Notes: generated by a model from the sequence alone, not told the origin. A stretch of DNA of 36,616 nucleotides from Acidobacteriota bacterium (GCA_022562495.1 JADFPE010000012.1:1-36616); one strand, 5' to 3'. Shown: positions 1 to 8,457, counted from the first letter of the stretch. Numbers and translations: made by a program.

Positions 1-201
1 GACGGCGGCCAGATGGATGACCAGATCGGCAGGGTGCTCGTCGAACAACCGTCTGATCGCGTCGGCCCGCACCAGGTCGTACTCCCGCCGGCGCGGCACG
101 AAGATGTCGTCGTGTCCCCGTTCGCACAAGAGGGACACGAGCCGCGCGCCCAGAAACCCGCTCCCACCGGTGACGGTGATCCGTGTCGCCCGTGCCGTCA
201 T
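1..201 (-). CDS. fcl: GDP-L-fucose synthase-like NAD-dependent epimerase/reductase (partial, N-terminus only)
   Basis: The first 67 codons are present and the rest lies beyond the left edge. Translation from the ATG at 199-201 gives a Rossmann start, TVTGGSGFLG (residues 9-18), then VPRRREYDL and later DLVIHLAAV. This VP-R-YDL...VIHLAA layout is typical of bacterial GDP-L-fucose synthase (GDP-4-keto-6-deoxymannose 3,5-epimerase/4-reductase). It lies downstream of gmd, which makes its substrate, with a hydroxyacid dehydrogenase gene between them. The gap to that gene is 58 bp, so one transcript is likely. The Ser-Tyr-Lys catalytic residues are outside the window, so another extended-SDR sugar epimerase cannot be excluded. 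Confidence 0.75.
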   Translation of the reverse strand, partial: MTARATRITVTGGSGFLGARLVSLLCERGHDDIFVPRRREYDLVRADAIRRLFDEHPADLVIHLAAV

Positions 202-259
202 CCTCTGTCCTGTGACCCCGCGTTCCGGCACCTGGACCACGGCCCCTCGCCGGCGGGCG

Positions 260-1246
260 TCACGACTCGACCGGCTTCGTCTCGGACGCCCGCATCGCGT
301 ACTCCGACTCCGGCACCAGCTCGTCGAGCGGCTCGCCGCGAAGAAACGCGACGGCGTTCCGCGCAGCCCCGTCTTCCATGCGCACCCGGCAGTCGACCGA
401 CATCGACCCGATGTGCGGCGTGATCAGACAGGTGTCCACGTTCACGAGCTCGCCGTGGTAGGGCTCGTGGGTGAAGGTATCGACGGCCGCGCCGGCAATC
501 TGGCCAGCCCGCAACGCCGCAGCCAACGCCGCTTCGTTCACGACCCCGCCGCGGCAGGTGTTGATCAGGAGCGCGCCCGGCTGCATCATCGCCAGCTCCT
601 CGGCGCCCACGAGGTTCCGCGTCAGCCGGGTCAGCGGCACGTGCAAGGTCACGACGTCCGCCTCTCGGTAGAGCGTCGGTTTGTCCACCCACCGGACCGT
701 CTCGTCGAGCGCCACCGGTGCCAGGTCGTTGGCGAGGATCCGGGCACCGAACGCCGAGAGCAGGCGAATGACCCGGCGACCGATCCGTCCCACGCCGACC
801 ACACCGACCGTGACCTTGGCGAGCCGCCGGCCCAGGATCCGCGTCCACACCCCCTGCCGGATCGCGGTGTTCGCCAGATACACACCGCGGAGCAGCGACA
901 GCGCCAGCCCGATCGTGAGCTCCGCCACGGCGTCGGCCGGCCCCTCCGGCGTGTAGGCGACCGCGATCCCCCGCGCGCGGGCGGCGAGCAGGTCGACACT
1001 GTCGAGCCCCACCCCCACTCGGGAAATCAGCCGCAGCTGCGGCGCCGCCTCCATCACGCGTTCGGTGAGCGGTTCGGTGCCGGCGATCAGGACGTCGAAG
1101 CCGGGCACCAGCGAGACCAGCTCGTCTTCGGTCAGTCGGCGACCGATCGGGTTGATGACGTACGCGATACCCGCCTCGTCCAGCAACCCGAGTGACCCCG
1201 GGTCGACCTCACCGAACGGCACGGTCGTGATCAGCGCGCGTGTCAT
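260..1246 (-). CDS. D-isomer-specific 2-hydroxyacid dehydrogenase (phosphoglycerate dehydrogenase family)
   Basis: A 328-residue protein with the full two-domain layout of NAD-dependent D-2-hydroxyacid dehydrogenases. The nucleotide-binding motif GVGRIG is at 151-156. The catalytic Arg is in NTCRGG (Arg232), Glu in HEP (Glu261) and His in PHIGS (His278). It lacks the extra C-terminal ACT/ASB domains of long SerA enzymes, so it is a short type; 3-phosphoglycerate is possible but the substrate is not shown. The ATG at 1246 was chosen because the fold starts directly there; the frame stays open upstream across gmd, but that part is not protein-like. It sits between gmd (41 bp away) and the fucose synthase-like gene (58 bp), an odd place for a serine-pathway enzyme, so it may act on a sugar-derived acid. 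Confidence 0.88.
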   Translation of the reverse strand: MTRALITTVPFGEVDPGSLGLLDEAGIAYVINPIGRRLTEDELVSLVPGFDVLIAGTEPLTERVMEAAPQLRLISRVGVGLDSVDLLAARARGIAVAYTPEGPADAVAELTIGLALSLLRGVYLANTAIRQGVWTRILGRRLAKVTVGVVGVGRIGRRVIRLLSAFGARILANDLAPVALDETVRWVDKPTLYREADVVTLHVPLTRLTRNLVGAEELAMMQPGALLINTCRGGVVNEAALAAALRAGQIAGAAVDTFTHEPYHGELVNVDTCLITPHIGSMSVDCRVRMEDGAARNAVAFLRGEPLDELVPESEYAMRASETKPVES

Positions 1247-1287
1247 GAGAGCTGCGGGGCACACCCGCCCGCGACGGGTCGAGGGAC

Positions 1288-2280
1288 CTACCGCACCACG
1301 ACGGGCGCCGGAGACGGGGCCGCGCGGAGCCGCGCGAGGTCGGCGTCCACCATCGTCGTGATCAGCACCTTGAAGTCGACCGACGGCTGCCAGTCCAGTT
1401 CGGTGCGCGCCTTGGTGGCATCGCCGACCAGGTGATCGATCTCGGCCGGGCGCAGGAACCGCGGATCGGTCTCGACGTGCTGGCGCCAGTCCAGCCCGAC
1501 GTGTTCGAACGCGATCTGCACCAGGTCCCGCACCGAGTGGCTGATCCCCGTCGCGACCACATAGTCGCCCGGCGTGTCCTGCTGCAACATCATCCACATC
1601 GCGCGCACGTAGTCCCCCGCGAACCCCCAGTCCCGGTGCGCGTCCAGGTTCCCGAGCGACAGGCTGTCGGCACGCCCGAGCTTGATCCGCGCCACACCGT
1701 CGGTGACCTTCCGGGTCACGAACTCCAGACCGCGCCGGGGCGACTCGTGGTTGAACAAGATACCGGACACCGCGAACAGATCGTAGCTCTCGCGATAGTT
1801 CACGGTGATGTAGTGGGCGAACACCTTCGACACCCCGTAGGGGCTTCGCGGGTAGAACGGCGTCTCCTCGGTCTGCGGTGTCTCGCGCACCTTCCCGAAC
1901 ATCTCGCTCGAGGAGGCCTGGTAGAACCGAATGGTCGTGTCGATACGCCGAATCGCGTCGAGCACCCGGGTCACGCCCAGTGCGTTGAACTCCCCGGTCA
2001 GCATCGGCTGGTCCCAGGACGCCGGCACATACGACATCGCGGCGAGGTTGTAGAACTCGTGCGGACGCACCTCGTCCACCACCTTCAACAGAGACATCTG
2101 GTCGAGCAGGTCGGCGGGTCGCAGCTCGATACGCCCCAGCAGATGCTCGATCCGCTGTGTGTTGGGCGCGCTCAGCCGTCGCGCGACACCGACGACCTCG
2201 TAACCCTTCTCGAGCAACAGCTCGGCCAGGTAGGACCCGTCCTGCCCCGTGATCCCGGTGATGATCGCTCGCTTGGACAT
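1288..2280 (-). CDS. gmd: GDP-mannose 4,6-dehydratase
   Basis: Converts GDP-D-mannose to GDP-4-keto-6-deoxy-D-mannose, the branch point for GDP-fucose, GDP-rhamnose and related surface sugars; cytoplasmic. The 330-residue protein has the NADP-binding glycine motif [10 protein letters not shown] (9-18), QASSSEMFG (121-129) with the dehydratase Ser-Ser-Glu, and the active-site YGVSK (Tyr148, Lys152). NHESPRRG and the TRKV segment are hallmark Gmd sequences. Length is near the usual 320-370. It is the first gene of a minus-strand run with the hydroxyacid dehydrogenase and the fucose synthase-like gene. A candidate promoter lies about 200 bp upstream. Confidence 0.95.
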   Translation of the reverse strand: MSKRAIITGITGQDGSYLAELLLEKGYEVVGVARRLSAPNTQRIEHLLGRIELRPADLLDQMSLLKVVDEVRPHEFYNLAAMSYVPASWDQPMLTGEFNALGVTRVLDAIRRIDTTIRFYQASSSEMFGKVRETPQTEETPFYPRSPYGVSKVFAHYITVNYRESYDLFAVSGILFNHESPRRGLEFVTRKVTDGVARIKLGRADSLSLGNLDAHRDWGFAGDYVRAMWMMLQQDTPGDYVVATGISHSVRDLVQIAFEHVGLDWRQHVETDPRFLRPAEIDHLVGDATKARTELDWQPSVDFKVLITTMVDADLARLRAAPSPAPVVVR

Positions 2281-2480
2281 GACCTGTGCGGCGCCAGGTG
2301 CCTAGTGGCCCCTCTACGGCGATTCGGGACCGTTCGCCGGGCGGGGCACGAGCACACCGTGGAGAAGGTCCAGCTGCATCCGACCGGCGCTGCATCCCGT
2401 CTTGCTGTGTCGCTCCGGCCGGGCGCGGCGGTGCCGACGACGAGTCTCACTGCGACGCCGAGCTCTCGCCGCGAAGCTAG

Positions 2481-2509
2481 ATTCTAGCAGGCTGCTGAAC
2501 ATGCGTCAG
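2481..2509 (-). promoter_or_regulatory. Candidate sigma70 promoter for the gmd operon
   Basis: Read on the minus strand: -35 CTGACG (2504-2509), a 17-nt spacer, and -10 TAGAAT (2481-2486), matching 4/6 and 5/6 of consensus. Transcription would start near 2474, leaving a leader of about 195 nt before gmd. I see no convincing riboswitch or terminator in that leader. Confidence 0.45.
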
Positions 2510-2618
2510 CCGGGGATCCACGGCCAGCGGCACACCGATATGACGGAGCCCGATCACGCCGAGCCGGGCCGCGCAGGCTCGCAGGTCTCGGTGCGACGCG
2601 GGGTTTCACCACGGACTG

Positions 2619-2708
2619 CTAGCCCCCGCGTCGCGGGGCTGTGAGACAAGCTCGGCTAGCGAGGCGGAGCCATCCGAGTCGGGTCGGTCTGAGGCGGAGC
2701 CTCGCTAG
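2619..2708 (+). repeat. Two-hairpin dispersed repeat, copy A
   Basis: First member of a four-copy family in this window. It starts CTAGCCCCCGCG and ends CGCTAG. Hairpin 1 is CCCCGC-GTC-GCGGGG, followed by the conserved linker GCTGTGAG. Hairpin 2 pairs CTAGCGAGGC with GCCTCGCTAG around a loop of about 30 nt. It lies between the divergent gmd and lhgO genes. Confidence 0.8.
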
Positions 2709-2761
2709 GTTCTTGCAGCCGAGCAATATAGCACGCGGCCGTGCTAGTGTCCGATGTCGAG

Positions 2762-3862
2762 ATGGAAGAGGTCGACCTGATCATTGTCGGCGGCGGCGTC
2801 GTCGGCCTGGCGTGCGCGCGGGCAACGGCCCGGCCGGGGCGGACGGTCTGCCTGCTCGAGCGTCATCCGCGTTTCGGCACCGAGACGAGTACCCACAACA
2901 GCGGCGTGATCCACGCCGGCATCTACTATCCGGCGGGGTCGCTCAAGGGACGGCTCTGCGTGGAGGGGCGTGAGGCCCTGTACAGGTTCTGCGCAACCCA
3001 TGACGTCCCGCACAGGCGGTGCGGCAAGCTGATCGTCGCTGGACCGACCGACGACGCGACGGGGCTCGACCGTCTGCTCGCACGCGGCGGGGCGAACGGC
3101 GTCGACGATCTGGAAATCGTCGATCGCGATTTTGTCCGCCGTCTCGAGCCACACGTCGCCGCGCGGACCGCGCTGTGGTCGCCGTCCACCGGCATCGTCG
3201 AAGCCGAGGCGCTGGTACGAGCGTTGCACCGCGACGCGGCCGAGCGGGACGCCATCCTGCTGCCAGCGATGCCGCTCGTGGGGGGCGACGCGTCTGCCGA
3301 CCGGTTCGAGGTGCGCACCCCGGCCGAGGTGATCCGGACGCGCGCGGTGGTCAACGCCGCGGGGCTGTATGCCGACGATGTGTCTGCCATGCTGGGCGGC
3401 CGCTCCTTCCGGATCCATCCCTGTCGCGGCGAGTACGCGGAACTGGTCGGGAGGAGCCGACGGCTCGTCAGCCGCCCGGTCTACCCGTTACCGGCGCCGG
3501 CGGGCGAACACCTCGGGGTGCACCTCACACCGACGATGGGGGGCAACGTCACGGTCGGTCCGACCGCACGATACCAGGACGCCAAGGACGACCACGAAGG
3601 CGACCGTCTCCCGGTCGAGGCGTTCGTCGAGCCGACACGCATGCTGCTCCCGTCGGTGGCGCCGGGTGACCTGCGTCTCGGCGCCACCGGCATCCGCCCC
3701 AAGCTGAGCCGGGATGACACCACGTTCTCCGATTTCCTGATCGAGCGTGACCCCCGGCAGCCGCGTCTGATCCAGGTGGCCGGCATCGACTCGCCCGGGC
3801 TCACGGCGTGTCTGTCGATTGCGCGCCTGGTGTCGGAGATCGTGGATGACGTCCTGAGCTGA
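2762..3862 (+). CDS. lhgO: L-2-hydroxyglutarate oxidase-like FAD-dependent oxidoreductase
   Basis: FAD-dependent enzyme of the DAO superfamily that oxidises L-2-hydroxyglutarate to 2-oxoglutarate, normally passing electrons to the respiratory chain at the inner membrane. The dinucleotide-binding motif VDLIIVGGGVVGLA is at the very N-terminus (GxGxxG at 10-15). THNSGVIHAGIYYP just after it is characteristic of LhgO (formerly YgaF), as is the C-terminal GIDSPGLTACLSIA. Length is 366 residues from this ATG, close to the usual 370-400. A GTG at 2741 in frame would add seven residues; I prefer the ATG because the fold starts directly after it. No clear Shine-Dalgarno is visible. The 3' end overlaps convergent rmlD by 62 bp. 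Confidence 0.88.
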   Translation: MEEVDLIIVGGGVVGLACARATARPGRTVCLLERHPRFGTETSTHNSGVIHAGIYYPAGSLKGRLCVEGREALYRFCATHDVPHRRCGKLIVAGPTDDATGLDRLLARGGANGVDDLEIVDRDFVRRLEPHVAARTALWSPSTGIVEAEALVRALHRDAAERDAILLPAMPLVGGDASADRFEVRTPAEVIRTRAVVNAAGLYADDVSAMLGGRSFRIHPCRGEYAELVGRSRRLVSRPVYPLPAPAGEHLGVHLTPTMGGNVTVGPTARYQDAKDDHEGDRLPVEAFVEPTRMLLPSVAPGDLRLGATGIRPKLSRDDTTFSDFLIERDPRQPRLIQVAGIDSPGLTACLSIARLVSEIVDDVLS

Positions 3863-4754
3863 CCGCGCCATCGCCGCCTGCGGTCGCGGCGAGCCGAGCG
3901 GCCAGATAGCGGTCGAGCGCATCTTCCCAGGTCGGCATCGTCGCCCCGGCGGCGACGATCTTGGCATTCGAGAGCGCGCAGAACCTGGGGCGCGCGGCAC
4001 GCGTCTGGACCTCACTCATCGTGATCGGCGACAGCAGCGGTTCGCATCCGAGCCGGATGGCCGCGGCTCGCGCCACCTCGAACCAGGTCGCCCTGCCGGT
4101 GTTGACGCAGTGGTAGAGCCCGGTCGCCGCGTCGCCAACAACCAGCGCGCGGGTGGCGGCGGCCACGTCCGGGACGTAGCTCGGTGACACCGTCCGGTCG
4201 GTGAATCCACGGACCGGGCGACCCGCCAGCATGGCGTCCACCATCCGGTCGACCGTGCTCCCGAGTGGTCGCGCGGTGGGGTGGACCGCTTCCGCGCCGC
4301 CCCCGAACAGACTCTCCACCCGGAGCACATAATGGCGTGGCGCCCCGCACGCGAACCACTCGCCCAGCAGCTTCGAGGTGGCATACACACTTTGCGGTCC
4401 GGGCGACGCCGATTCGTCATACGGGTGGTCGGCCGTGCCGTCGAACACGAAATCGGTGCCGTAGTGCACCAGCACGGCGCCGGTCTCCCGCGCCGCCGCG
4501 GCCAGCGAGCGGACGCCGAATCCGTTCACCTGCAACGCGGCGACGGGGTCGGCCTCGGCCCCGTCCACATCGTTGTAGGCGGCACAGTTGAGGATGACGT
4601 CCGGCCGCGTCTCGCGCGTCACCTGGAGCACGGCCGCGTGGTCGCAGATGTCGAGCCGCGCGCGCGGGAGCGCCACCACCTCGCCGTCCTGGGCGAACAC
4701 CCGGCTGATCTCGAGCCCGAGCTGACCGGCGGCGCCGGTCACGAGTGCCTTCAT
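3801..4754 (-). CDS. rmlD: dTDP-4-dehydrorhamnose reductase (RmlD family)
   Basis: Reduces dTDP-4-dehydro-L-rhamnose to dTDP-L-rhamnose in the cytoplasm, the last step of rhamnose donor synthesis. The 317-residue protein begins MKALVTGAAGQLG with the NAD(P) glycine motif (7-13), has TDFVFDG (100-106) and the catalytic YATSK (Tyr124, Lys128). About 20 low-complexity residues at the C-terminus are encoded over the 3' end of convergent lhgO and may be a recent read-through extension. The start overlaps the smpB stop as ATGA, suggesting translational coupling. rmlA, rmlB and rmlC are not in the window. Related RmlD/MAT2B-like reductases acting on other sugars are possible. Confidence 0.85.
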   Translation of the reverse strand: MKALVTGAAGQLGLEISRVFAQDGEVVALPRARLDICDHAAVLQVTRETRPDVILNCAAYNDVDGAEADPVAALQVNGFGVRSLAAAARETGAVLVHYGTDFVFDGTADHPYDESASPGPQSVYATSKLLGEWFACGAPRHYVLRVESLFGGGAEAVHPTARPLGSTVDRMVDAMLAGRPVRGFTDRTVSPSYVPDVAAATRALVVGDAATGLYHCVNTGRATWFEVARAAAIRLGCEPLLSPITMSEVQTRAARPRFCALSNAKIVAAGATMPTWEDALDRYLAARLAATAGGDGAVSSGRHPRSPTPGAQSTDTP

Positions 4755-5221
4755 TGGTATTTGATGGCCGCGCGCACCTCCCGGTCGGCGTCCCTCCGCC
4801 GCAGGGTCTCGCGCTTGTCGTACTCGCGCTTGCCCTTGGCCAGGCTGACGGCCACCTTCACCCGTCCCCGCTTGAAGTACATCCGGACCGGCACCAGCGT
4901 CATACCGCGCTCGACGACCTTGCCGATCAGTTTTCGGATCTCCCGTTTCCGGAGCAGCAGCTTGCGCCGGCGCAGCGGCTCGTGATCGGCGTAGCCCCGG
5001 TGGCTGTACGGACTGATGTGGACGTTGTAGAGAAATACCTCGCCCTCCTCGATCCGGCCGTAGCTGTCGCGCAGGTTCACGCGGCCTTCCCGGATCGCCT
5101 TCACCTCCGTCCCGAGCAGGACGATACCGGCCTCGTAGGTATCGAAGAGCCGATAGTCGTGCCTGGCCTTGCGGTTGTCCGCAATCAGCTTCTCGGCGTC
5201 CCGCGCGTCGACTGCGTGCAT
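4751..5221 (-). CDS. smpB: SsrA-binding protein SmpB
   Basis: Binds tmRNA and brings it to stalled ribosomes for trans-translation. The 156-residue protein is full length. It carries NRKARHDY near the N-terminus, YEAGIVLLGTEVKAIREG and NLRDSYGRIEEGEVFLYNVHISPY, all core SmpB signatures. The basic C-terminal tail (KGKREYDKRETLRRRDADRE) matches the tail that enters the mRNA channel. Its stop overlaps the rmlD start by 4 bp. The tmRNA gene itself (ssrA) is not in this window. Upstream lies a heptad-repeat array rather than an obvious promoter. Confidence 0.97.
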   Translation of the reverse strand: MHAVDARDAEKLIADNRKARHDYRLFDTYEAGIVLLGTEVKAIREGRVNLRDSYGRIEEGEVFLYNVHISPYSHRGYADHEPLRRRKLLLRKREIRKLIGKVVERGMTLVPVRMYFKRGRVKVAVSLAKGKREYDKRETLRRRDADREVRAAIKYQ

Positions 5222-5237
5222 GCTACTCGACTACCCA

Positions 5238-5293
5238 AGAAGTCAGGAGGCAGAAGACAGGAGGCAGGAGAAGTCGGAGGGCTTCGCCAGCTT
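5238..5293 (+). repeat. Heptad repeat array (AGRAGNC)n with GGAGGGCTTCGCC tail
   Basis: Five near-perfect 7-nt units in register (AGAAGTC, AGGAGGC, AGAAGAC, AGGAGGC, AGGAGAA) run into GTCGGAGGGCTTCGCC. It fills the 90-bp gap between smpB and pdxA. The same array plus tail recurs near 20079 and 21443. Confidence 0.75.
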
Positions 5294-5311
5294 CCATTTC
5301 AGTGACGGTCT

Positions 5312-6262
5312 CTACGAGACCGTCGGCGCCGTACCGGCGGTCTCGCTCACCGGTGCTTGGGAGCCTTGCGGGGACCTCCCCCGCGCCAGCCGGGCGGCCA
5401 GCACCACTGCGTGCACCAGACTCGTCTCGTCGGCCACACCCCGACCGGCGATGTCGAACGCCGTCCCATGGTCAACCGATGTCCTGACGATCGGCAGCCC
5501 CAGTGTGATGTTGACCGCCTCACCGAACCCGACCAGCTTGACCGGGATCAACCCCTGGTCGTGATAGCAGGCGATCACCGCGTCGAACCGTCCGTCGACC
5601 GCCTGGCGAAACACCGTGTCGGCGGGCACGGGACCGGTGACGTCGATCCCGCGCCGGCGGGCCGCCTCCACCGCGGGCACCAGCACCTCGCGATCCTCGG
5701 ACCCCATCAACCCGCCTTCGCCCGCGTGCGGATTCAGCCCCGCCAGTGCCAGTCTCGGTGTCGCGACGCCGAACCGTGGCAACGCCGAGGCCGCCAGCGT
5801 GAGTGTCGTCTCGACACGCGCCTGTGTCAGCAGGCGGGGCACCGCCGACAGTGGGACGTGCACGGTCGCGAGCACGACACGGAGCCGGGGAGAGTGGAAC
5901 ATCATCGCGACGTCCCGGGCGCCAGTGAGATGGGCGAGCAACTCGGTGTGACCACGCCAGGTGAAACCGGCCAGCGCCAGCGCCGCCTTGTTGATCGGTC
6001 CGGTCGCAATGGCGTCGAGCCGCCCGGCCAGCGCATCGGCGACGGCCTGCTCGACCGCCTCGCAGGCCACCCGGCCCGCGTCGGCCGACAGTACGCCTGG
6101 CGTGAACCGCTCGCGCTCTGCCGCGGTCCGTGGACCATACAGCACCGGCTCGCACACCTCGGTGACCCGCGGGTCGGCAATCCCCTTGAGCACGATCTCC
6201 GGCCCGATCCCGGCCGGGTCCCCCATCGTCACGCCGACACGCACGCGGGTCCGGGCACTCAT
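5312..6262 (-). CDS. pdxA: 4-hydroxythreonine-4-phosphate dehydrogenase PdxA
   Basis: Oxidises 4-phosphohydroxy-L-threonine in the DXP-dependent route to pyridoxal 5'-phosphate; cytoplasmic, metal- and NAD-dependent. The 316-residue protein begins with GVTMGDPAGIGPE (10-22) and contains ATGPINK (86-92), GHTE (104-107), LNPHAGE (176-182), YHDQG (233-237) and TSVDHGTAFDIAG (261-273). These include the metal-binding histidines and phosphate-binding residues of PdxA. Length is typical (about 330). The last 20 residues are low-complexity. No other pyridoxine gene is adjacent, so local context adds little. Confidence 0.96.
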   Translation of the reverse strand: MSARTRVRVGVTMGDPAGIGPEIVLKGIADPRVTEVCEPVLYGPRTAAERERFTPGVLSADAGRVACEAVEQAVADALAGRLDAIATGPINKAALALAGFTWRGHTELLAHLTGARDVAMMFHSPRLRVVLATVHVPLSAVPRLLTQARVETTLTLAASALPRFGVATPRLALAGLNPHAGEGGLMGSEDREVLVPAVEAARRRGIDVTGPVPADTVFRQAVDGRFDAVIACYHDQGLIPVKLVGFGEAVNITLGLPIVRTSVDHGTAFDIAGRGVADETSLVHAVVLAARLARGRSPQGSQAPVSETAGTAPTVS

Positions 6263-6385
6263 GGGTCTGTTGGTCGCGGGGGTCTCCTGACCCGTGGGGG
6301 GCCGTGGGGCCGCTTCTTCGAGCTTCAGACGTCAGACGCTGTGCAACCTGCTCATCTCTCCCAGAGCGCCCGAGACTGGAGCAGA

Positions 6386-6423
6386 AGGCGGCGAAGCCTT
6401 CCGCCGTCTCCTGTCTCCTTGCA
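6386..6423 (-). repeat. Short heptad array with GGCTTCGCC tail (minus orientation)
   Basis: Read on the minus strand, AGGAGAC AGGAGAC is followed by GGCGGAAGGCTTCGCC, the reverse-oriented version of the smpB-pdxA element. GAAGGC and GCCTTC form a small hairpin here. It lies in the 193-bp ricT-pdxA gap. Confidence 0.6.
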
Positions 6424-6434
6424 GGATTCTCCCC

Positions 6435-7241
6435 CTAGGCCCGGCACCCGCAGTCGCCACACCCGCCGTCACCGCAGCCGTCACCGCAGCCGCCGCCACA
6501 CCCACCGGCCGATCGGTCACAGCCGCTCTCGTGGGCGCAGCCGCCATGCTGCTCTCCTTTCGCGTTCGGCAGCTCGTAGCGCAGACAACATTTCAACCGG
6601 CCACACGCGCCGGAGAGACGCGACGGGTTCAGACTGAGGTTCTGGCGCTTGGCCATCTTGATCGAGATCGGCGGGAACGACTGCAGCCAGGTCGTGCAGC
6701 AGAGCGGACGACCGCAGGTGCCGTACCCACCGATTATCTTGGCCTCGTCCCGCGGGCCGATCTGCCGCATCTCGATCCGAACCCTGAACTCACTGGCGAG
6801 CTCGCGCACCAGCTCCCGGAAATCGACCCGCCCCTCGGCGGTGAAGTAGAACACGAGCTTTGACCCGTCGAAGAGCTGCTCGACCTTGGTCAGCTTCATG
6901 GCGAGCCCGCGTTCGCGGATCTTCAGCAGGCAGATCCGCTTGGCCTCGCGCTCCCGCTGCTCGTGCCGGAACCGGCTGAGCACGTCTTCGCGGGTCGCCC
7001 GACGCAACACCCGCGCGGGCGTGTCGGCGCGGGGCGCCGTGCGCTGCGCCATCGCCGGCACCGTACGTGCGACTGCGCCGTACGCCCGCCGATGACCCAT
7101 CTGCACGACGACCGCGTCGCCCGGGCTCAGCGTCGGCTCGAAATCGATGTCCGGTAGCAGGAACGTGCGCGCCCGCCCGACGGCGTCGAACTTGACACTG
7201 ACAAGGCGGGGAGCCGGCTCGGTGCTCGTCTGGTTGTCCAT
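6435..7241 (-). CDS. ricT: PSP1-domain protein RicT (YaaT family) with Cys/Gly-rich tail
   Basis: Member of the PSP1 C-terminal family. In Bacillus subtilis RicT (YaaT) is part of the Ric complex, which carries iron-sulfur clusters and affects RNase Y-dependent RNA maturation. The body shows conserved family elements: KVEQLFDGSKLVFYFTAEGRVDFRELV, GYGTCGRPLCC, KMAKRQNLSLNP and SGACGRLKCCLRYE. About 35 C-terminal residues hold eight cysteines among glycines, an extension I do not associate with the family. The ATG at 7241 is preferred over a GTG nine bases upstream because GGAG is better spaced for it. The gene follows holB, an arrangement also seen in Firmicutes (holB-yaaT). Confidence 0.9.
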   Translation of the reverse strand: MDNQTSTEPAPRLVSVKFDAVGRARTFLLPDIDFEPTLSPGDAVVVQMGHRRAYGAVARTVPAMAQRTAPRADTPARVLRRATREDVLSRFRHEQREREAKRICLLKIRERGLAMKLTKVEQLFDGSKLVFYFTAEGRVDFRELVRELASEFRVRIEMRQIGPRDEAKIIGGYGTCGRPLCCTTWLQSFPPISIKMAKRQNLSLNPSRLSGACGRLKCCLRYELPNAKGEQHGGCAHESGCDRSAGGCGGGCGDGCGDGGCGDCGCRA

Positions 7242-7274
7242 AGGGTCCACGTCTCCGTTCTCTCGTCTTCGGTC

Positions 7275-8312
7275 TCAAATCTGCAGCGCCAGCCAGTCCG
7301 CCACAACCTTGGGACTGGCGTTGCGTGTCAACGCGTTCACCGCGCGTTCGACGCTGGCAAAGCCACGGAGGGCGCGGTCGGTGTCGTACGAGGGCAGCAA
7401 CTCGGTCAGCTCCGCCGCGAGGTCGGCGTTGGCCAGGCAGGCACGGTCGCCCCCGGCCGCCACCACCTGCAGATCGCGCAACAGCGTCCCGAGAGCGCGC
7501 AACCGGCGGATCAGAGTCTCACGCGCCGCCGCTGCGCTCGACCGGCTGGTGCGTCGAGCACCGGCCAGCTCCTTACCCGCCTCGAGCCGACGCTTCGGGT
7601 TCGGCTCCGCCGCGAGCGTTCGCAGCACCACCGCTGCGCTCTCTCGCGCCTGGATGAAGTCCCCCGAACCGGTCTCGAGCGCGCGGGCCACGCTGCCGTC
7701 GGCCGACGCCGCCGCCGCGAGCGCCGCGGTCGGGTCGACGTGATGCCGGGTCACGAGGATGTCCGCGATCTCGTCGGTGGGCACCCCACCGAACCGAAGC
7801 TCGGGGCACCGCGAGCGAACCGTGGCCAGCAAGAGATGCGGTCGACTGGTGACGAGCAGGAACACCGAGGCCGACGGGGGCTCCTCGAGCGTCTTCAGCA
7901 ACGCGTTCTGCGCCTCCGGGACCAACCGATCGGCATCGTCGAAGATGACGACACGACGCCGGCCCTCGAACGGCCGGAACGCCGCCTGGTCGACCGCGGC
8001 GCGGACCGCGTCGATCCTGATCGACCCGGTCTCACCCGGCTCGATGATGATCACGTCGACGTGAACGCCCCGGGCGATTCGCCGACAGGCACCGCACACA
8101 CCACAGGCATCGGGAAACGCCACAGGGCCGCCGGCCTCGGGCGCGGTCAACGCCTCGCAATTGAGCATCTCGGCCAGCGCCAGCGCGACACGTCGCTTGC
8201 CGACACCGTCGGGCCCAGTGAGCACCAGACACGGCGGCAGCGCGTCACGAGCCACCGCCCGCGCAAGCAATCGACGAATCGGTGCATGTCCCTTGATCTG
8301 GCCAAGCCCCAT
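7275..8312 (-). CDS. holB: DNA polymerase III delta' subunit
   Basis: Clamp-loader subunit that helps open and load the sliding clamp. From the ATG at 8312 the protein is 345 residues and starts with GQIKGHAPIRRLL, the usual delta' beginning; the frame runs 30 codons further upstream but that part is not conserved. Walker A GPDGVGKR (33-40), four zinc-module cysteines (Cys52, 70, 73, 76), Walker-B-like VVIFDDAD (121-128), QNALLKTLEEPP and the SRC motif (167-169) are all visible. Most characterised delta' proteins have a degenerate P-loop; here the lysine is kept, so some gamma/tau-like character is possible. ricT follows 33 bp downstream. The usual tmk neighbour is not present. Confidence 0.92.
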   Translation of the reverse strand: MGLGQIKGHAPIRRLLARAVARDALPPCLVLTGPDGVGKRRVALALAEMLNCEALTAPEAGGPVAFPDACGVCGACRRIARGVHVDVIIIEPGETGSIRIDAVRAAVDQAAFRPFEGRRRVVIFDDADRLVPEAQNALLKTLEEPPSASVFLLVTSRPHLLLATVRSRCPELRFGGVPTDEIADILVTRHHVDPTAALAAAASADGSVARALETGSGDFIQARESAAVVLRTLAAEPNPKRRLEAGKELAGARRTSRSSAAAARETLIRRLRALGTLLRDLQVVAAGGDRACLANADLAAELTELLPSYDTDRALRGFASVERAVNALTRNASPKVVADWLALQI

Positions 8313-8457
8313 GGATCCACCCTGTGCGCATCGTAGCACGCGGCGCACCGACGCCGTCCGGCGGATGGGCCGCAGCTGCGGGCGACCGCCAAGGTCGGCC
8401 ATAGCCGACCCGGCCCTACATGGATCCGGGTTGCCTGTCTGCTCGAGGCGAGGCGTT

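Larger units (their letters stand above)
2281..2761. other. Divergent intergenic region between gmd and lhgO
   Basis: About 480 bp without a credible gene. It holds the candidate gmd promoter (2481-2509) and copy A of the two-hairpin repeat (2619-2708). The short open frames here have no recognisable protein features. The AT-richer stretch GCAATATAGC near 2723-2732 may contain the lhgO promoter, but I could not find a matching -35. Confidence 0.6.

Noticed and set aside
260-2395. A 711-residue open frame on the minus strand covering the hydroxyacid dehydrogenase and gmd
   Set aside because: Only the last 328 residues are protein-like. The rest is a shadow of gmd in another frame, as expected in GC-rich DNA.
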